From Chitinophaga pinensis (GTDB taxonomy: Bacteria > Pseudomonadota > Gammaproteobacteria > Burkholderiales > SG8-41): a stretch of 64,000 nt of DNA. The stretch covers positions 106,668 through 170,667 of the forward strand of contig CALQCM020000001.1 in assembly GCA_943329075.2 (NCBI GenBank). The letters are read 5' to 3'. Below, piece by piece: positions 49,871 through 58,426 of this stretch. Both the position numbers and the translations under genes were made by a program. How positions within the stretch are numbered: position 1 is the first letter of the stretch; each line of letters begins with the position of its first letter. Under the pieces are notes generated by a model. That model had not been told where the DNA came from. It was given only the letters and a program-made list of their open reading frames with translations, and made no database searches.

Positions 49871-51964
49871 ATGACTACAAACCTTGCACAACTATTATTC
49901 GCCCCGCGCACCATCGCGCTGATCGGCGCTTCCGGCGATCCGAAAAAATACACCTCGCGCCCGCAGCGCTTTCTGCGCCAGTACAAATATCCGGGCAAGA
50001 TCATTCCGGTCAATCCGGGCCGCGACGAAGTGCTGGGTGAAAAAGCCTATCCGAACATTCTGGCGGTACCCGACGAAATCGATCACGCCTTCATCATGGT
50101 GCCGACCGACGCGGTGGAAGCCGCACTCGTGCAATGCGTCGAAAAGAAAGTCCCCATCGTCACCATCTACAGCGACGGTTTTGCCGAAACCGGCGCCGAG
50201 GGCCGCATCAAGCAGGAGAAGCTGGTCGCCATTGCGAAAAAAGGCGGCGTGCGCCTGATCGGCCCGAACTGCATCGGCCTTTTCAGCAGCAGACCGTCGT
50301 GCGCGCTGTCGGTCAACGCGGTGCTGGAAAAGCTCGATGTCACGCCGGGCCCGCTCGCCATCGTGTCACAGTCGGGCAGCATGATGGGCGGCCTCCTGTC
50401 GCGCGGCCTCGGCCGCGGCGTCGGCTTTTCAAAACTGATTTCGGTCGGCAATGAATGCGATCTCGGTGTCGGTGAAATCGCCGCTTGCCTGGTCGATGAT
50501 CCGCACACCGAAGCCATTCTGCTGTTCATGGAAACCATCCGTGGTGCCGAACACCTTGCGCGCGCGGCGCGTGCTGCCCACGCCGCCGGCAAACCGATGA
50601 TCGTCTACAAACTCGGCCGCTCCAGTGTCGGTCAGGATCTCGCCGCCTCGCACACCGGCGCGCTGGCCGGCGACGATGCCGTGGCCGACGCCTTCTTCCG
50701 CGCGCACGGCATCGTGCGTGTCGAAACCCTGGAAAACCTGTTCGAGCTGCCGCCGCTGCTGCGCGGCCAGCAACCGGCGCGCCGTCATCGCGTTGCCGTG
50801 ATGACCACCACCGGCGGCGGTGCCGCGGCAGTGGCTGACCGCCTCGGCACGCTCGGCATCGACGTCGTCGCGCCGAGCCAAGCAGTGATCGACACGCTGG
50901 CGCAGAAAAACATCAAGATCTCCGGCGCGCGACTGACCGATCTCACGCTGGCGGGTGCGAAAAAAGAAATCTACAGCGGCGTGTTGAATGCGTTGCTGGC
51001 CTCCGATCATTGCGACATGGTGCTCGCCGTCGCCGGCAGTTCGGCGCAATTCCAGCCCGAGGTGGCGATCGAACCGCTGGTCGAGGCCGACCGCCATGGC
51101 AAACCAATCGCGGTGTTTCTGGCGCCGCACGCCGAGGCTTCGCTGAAACTTCTGGCAGAGAACAACCTGGCAGGCTTCCGCACGCCCGAAGCCTGCGCCG
51201 ATGCCATCCGCGCCTGGCGCGACTGGGTGGCGCCGGCGCACATGCCCGCACCGGATACCGTGCGACTCAACGCCGCTGCGGCGCTACTCAAATCGATGCC
51301 GGGCAAAACCGTCAACGAATACGACGCCTGCAAGGTGTTCGGCGCACTCGGTATCGCACCGGCGCAGTCGGAAGTCATCACCGATCCGGCGCAGAAGACG
51401 AACGTCGGTTTCCCCGTCGTTGCCAAAATTCTTTCGCCGGACATTCTGCACAAGACGGATGCCGGCGGCGTGGCGCTCAACATTGCCGACGCGAACCAAC
51501 TTGCATCGACCGCCAAACAGATACTCGAACGCATCGGCAAGAGCCATCCACACGCGAAACTCAACGGCATCCTCGTGCAGCGCATGGAAAAGGGTCTGGC
51601 CGAAGTGATCCTCGGTTTCCGCCGCGATTCGCAGGTCGGGCCGGCGGTGGTGCTCGGCGTCGGCGGCATCCTTGCCGAAATCTATAAAGATGTTTCGATC
51701 CGTCTCGCCCCCGTCGATGTCGACACCGCGCGCGGCATGGTCGAGGAGGTGCAAGGTCTCGCCGTGATCCGCGGTTACCGCGGCCTGCCGCGCGGCGATT
51801 GCGAAGCGCTGGCGCAGGCGGTGGCGGCCATGTCGCAGCTGGCCTGCCTGCCGGAGCGCACCGTGGCCGAGGCCGAAATCAATCCACTGATCGTCAAGGC
51901 CGAAGGCCAGGGCGTGGTGGCGGTGGACGGCCTGATCGTGTTTGCAGAAAATGCCCGCTCTTAA
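49871..51964 (+). CDS. NDP-forming acyl-CoA synthetase (acetate-CoA ligase type)
   Basis: A 697-residue fused acid-CoA ligase. The CoA-binding Rossmann domain begins RTIALIGASGDPKKYT, the ligase domains have IVSQSGSMMGGLLSRGLGRG and the phosphorylated His in LAASHTGALAGDDAVADAFF (H261), and an ATP-grasp part starts about residue 465 (VNEYDACKVFGALGIAPAQS). It would activate a carboxylic acid to its CoA ester using ATP to ADP. I use the ATG at 49871; a GTG 30 bases upstream lies in the repeat. It fits as the activating step of the island. Confidence 0.92.
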   Translation: MTTNLAQLLFAPRTIALIGASGDPKKYTSRPQRFLRQYKYPGKIIPVNPGRDEVLGEKAYPNILAVPDEIDHAFIMVPTDAVEAALVQCVEKKVPIVTIYSDGFAETGAEGRIKQEKLVAIAKKGGVRLIGPNCIGLFSSRPSCALSVNAVLEKLDVTPGPLAIVSQSGSMMGGLLSRGLGRGVGFSKLISVGNECDLGVGEIAACLVDDPHTEAILLFMETIRGAEHLARAARAAHAAGKPMIVYKLGRSSVGQDLAASHTGALAGDDAVADAFFRAHGIVRVETLENLFELPPLLRGQQPARRHRVAVMTTTGGGAAAVADRLGTLGIDVVAPSQAVIDTLAQKNIKISGARLTDLTLAGAKKEIYSGVLNALLASDHCDMVLAVAGSSAQFQPEVAIEPLVEADRHGKPIAVFLAPHAEASLKLLAENNLAGFRTPEACADAIRAWRDWVAPAHMPAPDTVRLNAAAALLKSMPGKTVNEYDACKVFGALGIAPAQSEVITDPAQKTNVGFPVVAKILSPDILHKTDAGGVALNIADANQLASTAKQILERIGKSHPHAKLNGILVQRMEKGLAEVILGFRRDSQVGPAVVLGVGGILAEIYKDVSIRLAPVDVDTARGMVEEVQGLAVIRGYRGLPRGDCEALAQAVAAMSQLACLPERTVAEAEINPLIVKAEGQGVVAVDGLIVFAENARS

Positions 51965-51975
51965 CCGGCCCAACT

Positions 51976-52036
51976 TGTAGGGTGCGCACCGCGCACGCGT
52001 TACTGTCCTGAATGGTGCGCAATGCGCACCCTACGC
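51976..52036. repeat. GTAGGGTGCGCACC-type inverted repeat
   Basis: TGTAGGGTGCGCACCGCGCA at 51976 and GGTGCGCAATGCGCACCCTA near 52014 face each other. The arms match the palindrome at 16734-16760. It lies between the acyl-CoA synthetase and the third PrpD-type gene. Confidence 0.8.
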
Positions 52037-52089
52037 GACTGTGGCTAAATTAGCGTTTCCAGATTTACAGTTCCTGTGAGGAGAACACC

Positions 52090-53451
52090 ATGCTGGTACA
52101 CCAACTCGCCGAATACGCCGTCAAAGAACAAACCTCGAAACTGCCGCCGGAAGTCTGGCACCACGCCAAGCGCGCGGTGATCGACTGGTATGCGAGCCTC
52201 CTGCCCGGCAGCCTCGTTACACCGGCGACCGTGCTTGAACAGGCACTGGCCGAAGACCTCGATCACGGCAAAGCGCGCCTCGCTTCGGGCCGCGCCGCCA
52301 CCATCCGCGCCGCCGCGCTGATCAACGGCGCGGCTTCACATTCGGTCGAATTCGACGACATCTATCGCGACGCCGGTTATCACCCGGGCAGTCCGATCAT
52401 CGCCGCCGCACTCGCCGCGGCGCAGGCCACCGGCGCTTCAGGAGAATTGTTCCTGCGCGGCGTCATCGTCGGTTATGAGATCTCAACGCGCATCGGCGAA
52501 TCCGTGATGCCCTCGCATTATAAATACTGGCACACCACGGGCACGATCGGCTCCTTCGGCACCGCTGCCGCGGTGGCCACCATCCTCAAATTAAACCCGA
52601 CGCAGATCGCGCACGCACTGGCGACCGTGGCGACCATGGCGGCCGGCCTGCAACAAGCCTACCGCATGCAGGCCATGTCGAAACCGCTGCACAGCGGCCA
52701 CGCCGCCGAAGTCGGCGCGCTGGCCGCGATGGCGGCGGCAAAGGGCATGACCGGCGCCACCGACATCCTCGAAGGCGAAGTCGGTTTCGGCAACGCGATG
52801 AGCACGGGTGCGGACTGGAGCAAAGCCACGCGCGATCTCGGCACGCGCTACAACATCAACGTCATGACCTTTAAAAACCACGGCTGCTGCGGCCACACCT
52901 TCGCGCCGATCGACGGCGCGCTGCATTTGCAGAAAACGCACGGCTTCAAGTCGAGCGACATCAAACGCATGAAAATCGCCACCTACAAGGCCGGCACGGA
53001 CATTGTCAACAACGCCAATCCCGAGGGCGATTACCAGGCGAAATTCAGCGTGCAGTACGTGACCGCGCACGCGCTGGTGCACGGCAGCGTGCGGCTGGTG
53101 GCGTTTTCAGAGGAACGCATGAATGATCCGAACGTGCGTTCGCTGCTGTCGAAAATCGAAGTTGAGACCGATCCGGAACTGTCGAAAAATTATCCGAACC
53201 AGCGCGCCGCGCACGTTGAAGTGGAGCTGAACGACGGCACGGTCTTCAAATATTTCCAGCCGACGCGCAAAGGTGACCCGGAAATGCCGCTGACCGACGA
53301 CGAGCTCAATGAGAAATATTTCGAGCTGGCCGAACCTGTGCTGGGCACCGCTGACGCGAAGAAACTGCTCGACGTCTTGTGGGCCTGCGAAAAACTGACC
53401 GACGTCGATTTTAAATTCACCGCACGCCCGCGCATCCGCGCCGCGAGTTAA
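52090..53451 (+). CDS. MmgE/PrpD-family protein (third of three)
   Basis: A 453-residue MmgE/PrpD protein. Conserved text includes AVIDWYASLLPGSLVTPATV, SHSVEFDDIYRDAGYHPGSP and HTTGTIGSFGTAAAVATILK. GAGGAG lies before the ATG. Only 9 nt separate its stop from the isocitrate-lyase-family gene, so a dehydratase-lyase sequence of reactions is likely. The exact activity cannot be named. Confidence 0.9.
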   Translation: MLVHQLAEYAVKEQTSKLPPEVWHHAKRAVIDWYASLLPGSLVTPATVLEQALAEDLDHGKARLASGRAATIRAAALINGAASHSVEFDDIYRDAGYHPGSPIIAAALAAAQATGASGELFLRGVIVGYEISTRIGESVMPSHYKYWHTTGTIGSFGTAAAVATILKLNPTQIAHALATVATMAAGLQQAYRMQAMSKPLHSGHAAEVGALAAMAAAKGMTGATDILEGEVGFGNAMSTGADWSKATRDLGTRYNINVMTFKNHGCCGHTFAPIDGALHLQKTHGFKSSDIKRMKIATYKAGTDIVNNANPEGDYQAKFSVQYVTAHALVHGSVRLVAFSEERMNDPNVRSLLSKIEVETDPELSKNYPNQRAAHVEVELNDGTVFKYFQPTRKGDPEMPLTDDELNEKYFELAEPVLGTADAKKLLDVLWACEKLTDVDFKFTARPRIRAAS

Positions 53452-53460
53452 GGAATCCAC

Positions 53461-54354
53461 ATGGAACGCATGACTTCACGCCTGCGCGCCTTGCTCGCCC
53501 GCCCCGGCTGCATCGTCGCCCCGGGTGTCGCCGACGGCCTTGCCGCGCGCCTGGTTGCGATGGGCGGCTTCGATGCCGTCTATATGACGGGCTTCGGCAC
53601 CAGCATCACGCGGCTTGGCATGCCCGACGTTGGATTGCTGACGGCGACGGAAATGATCGACACCGCCAGCCGCATCGTCGATGCTTCCAACCTGCCGGTG
53701 ATCGCCGACGCCGACACCGGTTACGGCAATCCGATCAACACGCGGCGCACCATCCGCGACTATGAAAAAGCCGGCGTCGCTGGCGTGCATATCGAAGACC
53801 AGTCGTGGCCGAAACGTTGCGGCCACCTCGCCGGCAAAAAGGTCATCCCGACCACCGAGATGGTGGCGAAGATCAAGGCCGCCTGCGACGCACGGCGCGA
53901 TCCGGATTTCGTCATTATCGCGCGCACCGACGCGATTGCCGTTGAAGGTCTCGATGCCGCGCTCGAGCGCGGCGAGCGTTATCGCGAAGCCGGGGCCGAC
54001 ATGCTGTTCATCGAAGCCCCGGTCGGCCGCGCTGAGGTCGAGCGCGTGGCAAAACACTTCAAGGGTGTAGCGCTTTTGTACAACATGGCGGCCAGCGGCA
54101 AGACGCCGGATCTGCCGGCCGACGAGCTCGGCAAAATCGGCTTCAAGCTGGCGATCTATCCGAACTGGGTCATTCTCGCGGCGATACCGGCGATGCAGAA
54201 CCTGCTTGCCGAGCTGAAGAAGACCGGCTCAATCGCACATATGCGCGACAAGGTGGCGACTTTCAAGCAGTTCACCGAGGTCGCCGGTCTGCCGGAAATC
54301 CAGGAACTCGAAAAACGCTACGGCGTGCCCGACGACCAGCGCGCCGGACTATAA
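53461..54354 (+). CDS. Isocitrate lyase/PEP mutase superfamily C-C lyase (methylisocitrate- or dimethylmalate-lyase-like)
   Basis: A 297-residue TIM-barrel enzyme. The lyase loop KRCGH (K118 to H122, nucleophile-region C120) in EDQSWPKRCGHLAGKKV marks it as a C-C lyase rather than a phosphonomutase. Metal-binding residues are in IADADTGYGN (D83, D85) and HIEDQ (E112), and R155 lies in ARTDAIAVEG. Relatives cleave 2-methylisocitrate, 2,3-dimethylmalate or oxaloacetate-like acids to pyruvate plus another product. It is flanked by a PrpD-type protein and LeuCD-like subunits. Confidence 0.9.
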   Translation: MERMTSRLRALLARPGCIVAPGVADGLAARLVAMGGFDAVYMTGFGTSITRLGMPDVGLLTATEMIDTASRIVDASNLPVIADADTGYGNPINTRRTIRDYEKAGVAGVHIEDQSWPKRCGHLAGKKVIPTTEMVAKIKAACDARRDPDFVIIARTDAIAVEGLDAALERGERYREAGADMLFIEAPVGRAEVERVAKHFKGVALLYNMAASGKTPDLPADELGKIGFKLAIYPNWVILAAIPAMQNLLAELKKTGSIAHMRDKVATFKQFTEVAGLPEIQELEKRYGVPDDQRAGL

Positions 54355-54360
54355 ATTCAT

Positions 54361-54456
54361 AGCCACAGAGGGACACAGGGTTCACAGAGGACAATCAAAA
54401 GCGATGCGTCGAAATAGTCGCTTGCTTACTCTGCGTGCTCTGTGCCCTCTGTGGCA
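54361..54456. repeat. CCACAGAGGG-type inverted repeat
   Basis: AGCCACAGAGGGACACAGGG at 54361 and the inverse block GTGCTCTGTGCCCTCTGTGG ending near 54455 flank a centre. It is the second copy of the element at 49771-49860, and it occupies the 124-base gap before the LeuC-like gene. Confidence 0.85.
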
Positions 54457-54478
54457 AAACGCTTTTAAGGGTTAAAGC

Positions 54479-55897
54479 ATGGCGACGCCACAAACAATGT
54501 TCGAAAAAATCTGGGACCGCCACGTCATTGTCACGCGCGGCGGCAACGAGTGCCTGCTGCACATCGACCGCAACTTCGTGCACGAGGGTTCATTCCACGC
54601 CTTCGGCGCGCTGGCGCGCGACGGTCGCAAGGTCAGGAAGCCGCGGCAAACGATCGCGGTGGCCGATCACTACGCGCCGACGCGCAACCGCGAGCAGGGC
54701 ATCAATGCCGTCACCGACCCGGAAATGCGCAACATGGTCGATCTCCTGGCAAAGAACGTCGCCGCCAACGACATCGACCGCTATTACGATCTCGACAGTC
54801 CGCAGCAGGGCATCGTCCACGTCATCGGCCCCGAGCTCGGCATCACGCAGCCGGGCCTCGTCATCACGGTGGCCGATTCGCACACTTCGACACACGGCGC
54901 CTTTGGTGCGATCGCCTTCGGTCTCGGCGCTTCACAACTCAAGCAGATCCTCGCCACGCAATGCCTGTGGCAGAAAAAACCGAAACTGATGCGCATCACG
55001 GTCGACGGCGCGATTCCTGCGGGCGTCACCGCCAAGGACATCATCCTCGCCGTCATTGCAAAGATCGGCACCGCGGGCGCGACGGGCCACGCCATCGAAT
55101 ACGCGGGTTCGGCGATGCGCGCGTTGTCGATGGAAGGCCGCCTCACCGTATGCAACATGTCGATTGAAGCCGGCGCGCGCTGCGGCATGGTCGCGCCCGA
55201 CGACACGACTTACGCTTATCTCAACGGCCGCCACTACGCGCCCAGGGATGCGTTGTGGGATCAGGCACTGGCCCACTGGCGCAGTTTGCCCGGCGACGAC
55301 GGCGCGCGTTTCGACAAAGAAGTGTCGCTCGACGTCTCGAAACTCGAACCGATGGTGACCTGGGGCACCAGCCCCGAGCAGGCGTTGATGATCGGTGCGA
55401 CAGTGCCGGATCCGGCGCGCGGCGCGAACGCCGAACAGCGCACGCAACTCGAACAGGCGGTGAAATATATGGGCCTGACACCGGGCATGCCGCTCGCCGA
55501 CATCAAGATCGATAACGCCTTTATCGGCACCTGCACCAACGGTCGCCTCGACGATCTGCGCGCCGCCGCTGCCGTGCTTAAAGGCCGCAAGATCGTCGTC
55601 AAGGGTTGGGTCTCGCCGGGTTCGACCACCATCAAACGCCAGGCCGAAGCCGAGGGCCTCGACCGCATTTTCAAAGACGCCGGTTTCGAATGGCGCGCCT
55701 CGGGGTGTTCGAGCTGCGTGGCGATGAGCGGTGATACCGTTCCCGCCGGTGAGCGCTGTGCATCAACGTCGAACCGCAATTTCGAGGGCCGTCAGGGCAA
55801 GGGCGCGCGCACGCATCTGATGAGTCCGGCGATGGTGGCGGCTGCCGCGATCACCGGCAAACTTACCGACGTGCGCACGCTGACGGGAGGCAAGTGA
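54479..55897 (+). CDS. Aconitase-superfamily hydro-lyase large subunit (LeuC-like)
   Basis: A 472-residue protein with the three Cys that hold the [4Fe-4S] cluster: C352 in FIGTCTNGRLDDLR, C410 and C413 in ASGCSSCVAMSGD. Other family marks are ITVADSHTSTHGAFGAIAFG and GVTAKDIILAVIAKIGTAGA. It has the length of LeuC, but no leuB or leuA lies nearby, and it sits behind a C-C lyase. A 2,3-dimethylmalate, citramalate or homoaconitase-like dehydratase is therefore at least as likely as 3-isopropylmalate dehydratase. Confidence 0.88.
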   Translation: MATPQTMFEKIWDRHVIVTRGGNECLLHIDRNFVHEGSFHAFGALARDGRKVRKPRQTIAVADHYAPTRNREQGINAVTDPEMRNMVDLLAKNVAANDIDRYYDLDSPQQGIVHVIGPELGITQPGLVITVADSHTSTHGAFGAIAFGLGASQLKQILATQCLWQKKPKLMRITVDGAIPAGVTAKDIILAVIAKIGTAGATGHAIEYAGSAMRALSMEGRLTVCNMSIEAGARCGMVAPDDTTYAYLNGRHYAPRDALWDQALAHWRSLPGDDGARFDKEVSLDVSKLEPMVTWGTSPEQALMIGATVPDPARGANAEQRTQLEQAVKYMGLTPGMPLADIKIDNAFIGTCTNGRLDDLRAAAAVLKGRKIVVKGWVSPGSTTIKRQAEAEGLDRIFKDAGFEWRASGCSSCVAMSGDTVPAGERCASTSNRNFEGRQGKGARTHLMSPAMVAAAAITGKLTDVRTLTGGK

Positions 55898-55898
55898 A

Positions 55899-56507
55899 AT
55901 GGAAGCTTTTACCAAACTCACCGCCATCGCCGCGCCGCTCGACATGGCGAACTGCGACACCGACAAGATCATCCCCGGGCGCTTTCTGCGCAAACTGCGC
56001 GGCCCCGGTTACGACAAGCTCGCCTTTCACGACATCCGCTTCAATGCCGACGGCAGTGAGCATCCGGATTTCGTGCTAAACAAGACGCCGTTTCGCAACG
56101 CCAAGATTCTGGTCGCCGCCGTCAATTTTGGCTGCGGCTCCTCGCGCGAAGCGGCGGTCTACGTCATGTGGGATTTTGGCATCCGCTGCGTCATCGCGCC
56201 GTCTTTCGGCGACATTCACTACGGTAACGAACTGCAGAACGGCATGCTGCCGGTGGTGCTGCCCGACGAAGTCTGCGCGAAACTGCGTGCGCAGTTGAAT
56301 GCACAACCGGGCGCCGCCATCAGCGTCGATCTTGACGCGCAAAAAGTCACCGGCCCGGACGGGGCGCATTACGCCTTCGCTATCGATGCGAATTCGAAGG
56401 AGCGCCTGCTCAAGGGCCTCGACGATATCGGGCTGGTCATGCAATACAGCGCAGAAATCGAAGCGTTCGAGCGACGCCATTTGTCCGCCATGCCGTGGCT
56501 GGCCTGA
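55899..56507 (+). CDS. Aconitase-superfamily hydro-lyase small subunit (LeuD-like)
   Basis: A 202-residue swivel-domain subunit. It has ANCDTDKIIPGRFLRKLRGP and NFGCGSSREAAVYVMWDFG, followed by CVIAPSFGDIHYGNELQNGM, the substrate-binding loop of the family. LeuD has SSREHAPWAL at the loop; here it is SSREAAVYVM, suggesting a different substrate. It starts one base after the large subunit stop with GAGG upstream, and its end is 3 bases from the convergent carbonic anhydrase gene. Confidence 0.88.
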   Translation: MEAFTKLTAIAAPLDMANCDTDKIIPGRFLRKLRGPGYDKLAFHDIRFNADGSEHPDFVLNKTPFRNAKILVAAVNFGCGSSREAAVYVMWDFGIRCVIAPSFGDIHYGNELQNGMLPVVLPDEVCAKLRAQLNAQPGAAISVDLDAQKVTGPDGAHYAFAIDANSKERLLKGLDDIGLVMQYSAEIEAFERRHLSAMPWLA

Positions 56508-56510
56508 TCT

Positions 56511-57176
56511 TCATGGCAACTGGTTCACGCCGGCCAGCGGATCGTTCGCCCGTGCCGCCTGGAGTGCAGCATCGTACGGTTCGAAAAGGCCGCTCTCGAC
56601 ATTGAGCACCAGTACTTTGCCTTCCTCGATGAGGTAATGCCAGCCGCGCAGAAAAAGTTCGCCGGCCTCCACACGCCGGCGCACCATCGGGTAATCCATG
56701 AGCCGCTCAATCTGCAGTGCGACCGCGCGTTGCTCGGTACGGAACAGCGCTTCTTCGGACATCGTCACGGGCAGCACGGCGTCGCGCCCCAGTTCCAGCC
56801 ACTTCGTCATGTGCACCGCCTCGGCCGGCGGCTCGGTATAGAGCGCGCGGATCGCGCCGCAATGGCTGTGGCCGCAGACGATGATCTCGCGCACGCCGAG
56901 CGTGAGCACGGCGAACTCGATTGCCGCGGCGGTACCGTGGTAGCCGTGCGACGCATCGAACGGCGGCACGAAACCACCCACGTTGCGGGCAATGAACAAC
57001 TCGCCCGGACCGCTGTCCATCAGAAGGTAGGGCACGACGCGGGAATCGGAGCAGCCGATAAACAACACCGTCGGACGTTGTCCCTGATCCACCAGACTAT
57101 GAAACTGGTTTCTGAGCCGCGGGAAATAACGGGTGTGGAAACGTCGCAATCGGCGGAAGATATCTTCGTCCGGCAT
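56511..57176 (-). CDS. Beta-class carbonic anhydrase
   Basis: A 221-residue Zn enzyme. Zn ligands are C42 in GCSDSR, H103 and C106 in CGHSHCGAI; the catalytic Asp-Arg pair is D44 and R46. It has FIARNVGGFVPPFDASHGYH. It lies downstream of narI, the parvulin-like protein and the small unknown, on the same strand, and could serve bicarbonate or pH balance during nitrate respiration, though its own promoter is possible. Its end is convergent with the LeuD-like gene. Confidence 0.93.
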   Translation of the reverse strand: MPDEDIFRRLRRFHTRYFPRLRNQFHSLVDQGQRPTVLFIGCSDSRVVPYLLMDSGPGELFIARNVGGFVPPFDASHGYHGTAAAIEFAVLTLGVREIIVCGHSHCGAIRALYTEPPAEAVHMTKWLELGRDAVLPVTMSEEALFRTEQRAVALQIERLMDYPMVRRRVEAGELFLRGWHYLIEEGKVLVLNVESGLFEPYDAALQAARANDPLAGVNQLP

Positions 57177-57221
57177 GGCATCTGACTCAGCGTATTGACG
57201 TCTCAGACGCGGCGCACAAAC

Positions 57222-57626
57222 CTATTCAAGCAGCATGGGCTGGCCCTGCCGGTCGAACGGAATAAACGATCCGATCGCGCCCGCCTTGATCGCCGCAATC
57301 ATCTGCTGCAAGGCCGGGTCGGCCTCCTTGCTGGTCGGCGCACGTCCATCGCGCCCGGACAGACTGGCGGCAAATACGACCGCCCAGTCGGCCCCGACCT
57401 GATGTGACTCCTCAGCCAGCGCCGCGAAACCGGCCAGTTCTTCCGGCGTTTTGTCGACGCACATCAGCGGCGCAAGCGCGCCACCGCGGCCGGCCGCAAA
57501 GCCGGCGCGTTGTTCCGCTGTGCTGTCGTCGGGCAGCACGGCATTGGCGAATACAAACAGCAGACGCTGCGGCTGCGGCTGCTGGCGCGCAGCACAGAGC
57601 AGATCATCAAAGGTCGAAATATTCAT
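57222..57626 (-). CDS. Small conserved protein of nitrate reductase operon
   Basis: A 134-residue soluble protein beginning MNISTFDDLLCAARQQPQPQ, with LMCVDKTPEELAGFAALAEE and GRDGRAPTSKEADPALQQMI. I recall similar proteins annotated as ribonucleotide reductase subunits, but no such catalytic motif is present, so I leave it unnamed. It starts 2 bases after the parvulin gene stop. An upstream frame extension reading to 57905 is a shadow of the parvulin gene. Context suggests a role with nitrate reductase or its assembly. Confidence 0.78.
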   Translation of the reverse strand: MNISTFDDLLCAARQQPQPQRLLFVFANAVLPDDSTAEQRAGFAAGRGGALAPLMCVDKTPEELAGFAALAEESHQVGADWAVVFAASLSGRDGRAPTSKEADPALQQMIAAIKAGAIGSFIPFDRQGQPMLLE

Positions 57627-57628
57627 CG

Positions 57629-58417
57629 CTATTGCACCAATGGCGTGTCGGATGAATCGAGTTCGACGCCTTCGACGACGGCCGCCCCGGCGAGCAACCG
57701 CAGGTATTGTCGCAGCGCGGTCACATACGCCTGTTGACGCAGCGTCATGGCGATTGCGCCCTGCACCGATGCGAACGTTTGCGTGACGCCCGGTTCGCGT
57801 TCGAGCACCTCGACGATATGCAGGCCGAAGCGGGTATGCACCAGTCGCGGCAGCACGCCCACCTCGATGTGACCGAACAATTCGCGCGCAAACTCCGGCG
57901 CGCAATCATCACGCATCAGCCAGCCCAGTTCGCCGCCCTGTTCGCCGCTGGGGCAGTTCGACCACTGGCGCGCCGCTGCGGAAAATGCATCCGCAGCCTG
58001 TGCATCATGGCAGCGCACCTCGAGAAATATCGGCTCCGCATGCTTGCGCAGCGCAGCCACATCGACACCCGGCGTTACCGCAAAGAGTATGTGACGCGCG
58101 CGCACCCGTTGGCCGCTGCGATAGCTGCTGCGATGGGCCTCGTAGTAGCGGCGGCAGGCTTCGGCCGAGGGCTCGGGCAGCTGCAGGTTCTGCTCAAGCA
58201 GTTTATCGATGGCGGCACTGGCCGCTTCGCTGATCACACCATCGGCGAACGCAATATCGCTTGCGGCCAACAGACCGGCGGCCTGCGCGGCCTGGCGCAG
58301 CAATTCGGTGCAGGCGCGCTGACGCAAGACTTCGGCAGACAGCGTTTCTTCAGGCGTGTTCAGTCGCGCGCCGTTGATACTGGCCACTGCATGAACGGAA
58401 ATGGTGTCGATAGTCAT
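57629..58417 (-). CDS. Parvulin-type peptidyl-prolyl cis-trans isomerase (NifM/PpiC-like)
   Basis: A 262-residue protein. The N-terminal helical part is followed by a PpiC/rotamase domain: VRARHILFAVTPGVDVAALR, QWSNCPSGEQGGELGWLMRD and LVHTRFGLHIVEVLEREPGV. There is no signal peptide, as in NifM-type cytoplasmic foldases. The start is ATG at 58417 (a TTG at 58420 precedes it). It follows narI by 9 nt, so it probably helps mature the nitrate reductase. Confidence 0.88.
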   Translation of the reverse strand: MTIDTISVHAVASINGARLNTPEETLSAEVLRQRACTELLRQAAQAAGLLAASDIAFADGVISEAASAAIDKLLEQNLQLPEPSAEACRRYYEAHRSSYRSGQRVRARHILFAVTPGVDVAALRKHAEPIFLEVRCHDAQAADAFSAAARQWSNCPSGEQGGELGWLMRDDCAPEFARELFGHIEVGVLPRLVHTRFGLHIVEVLEREPGVTQTFASVQGAIAMTLRQQAYVTALRQYLRLLAGAAVVEGVELDSSDTPLVQ

Positions 58418-58426
58418 CAATCGCTT

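Noticed and set aside
57222..57626. Ribonucleotide reductase subunit
   Set aside because: I recall this label on similar proteins, but at 134 residues there are no ribonucleotide reductase Cys or radical-site motifs; it is left as a protein of unknown function.
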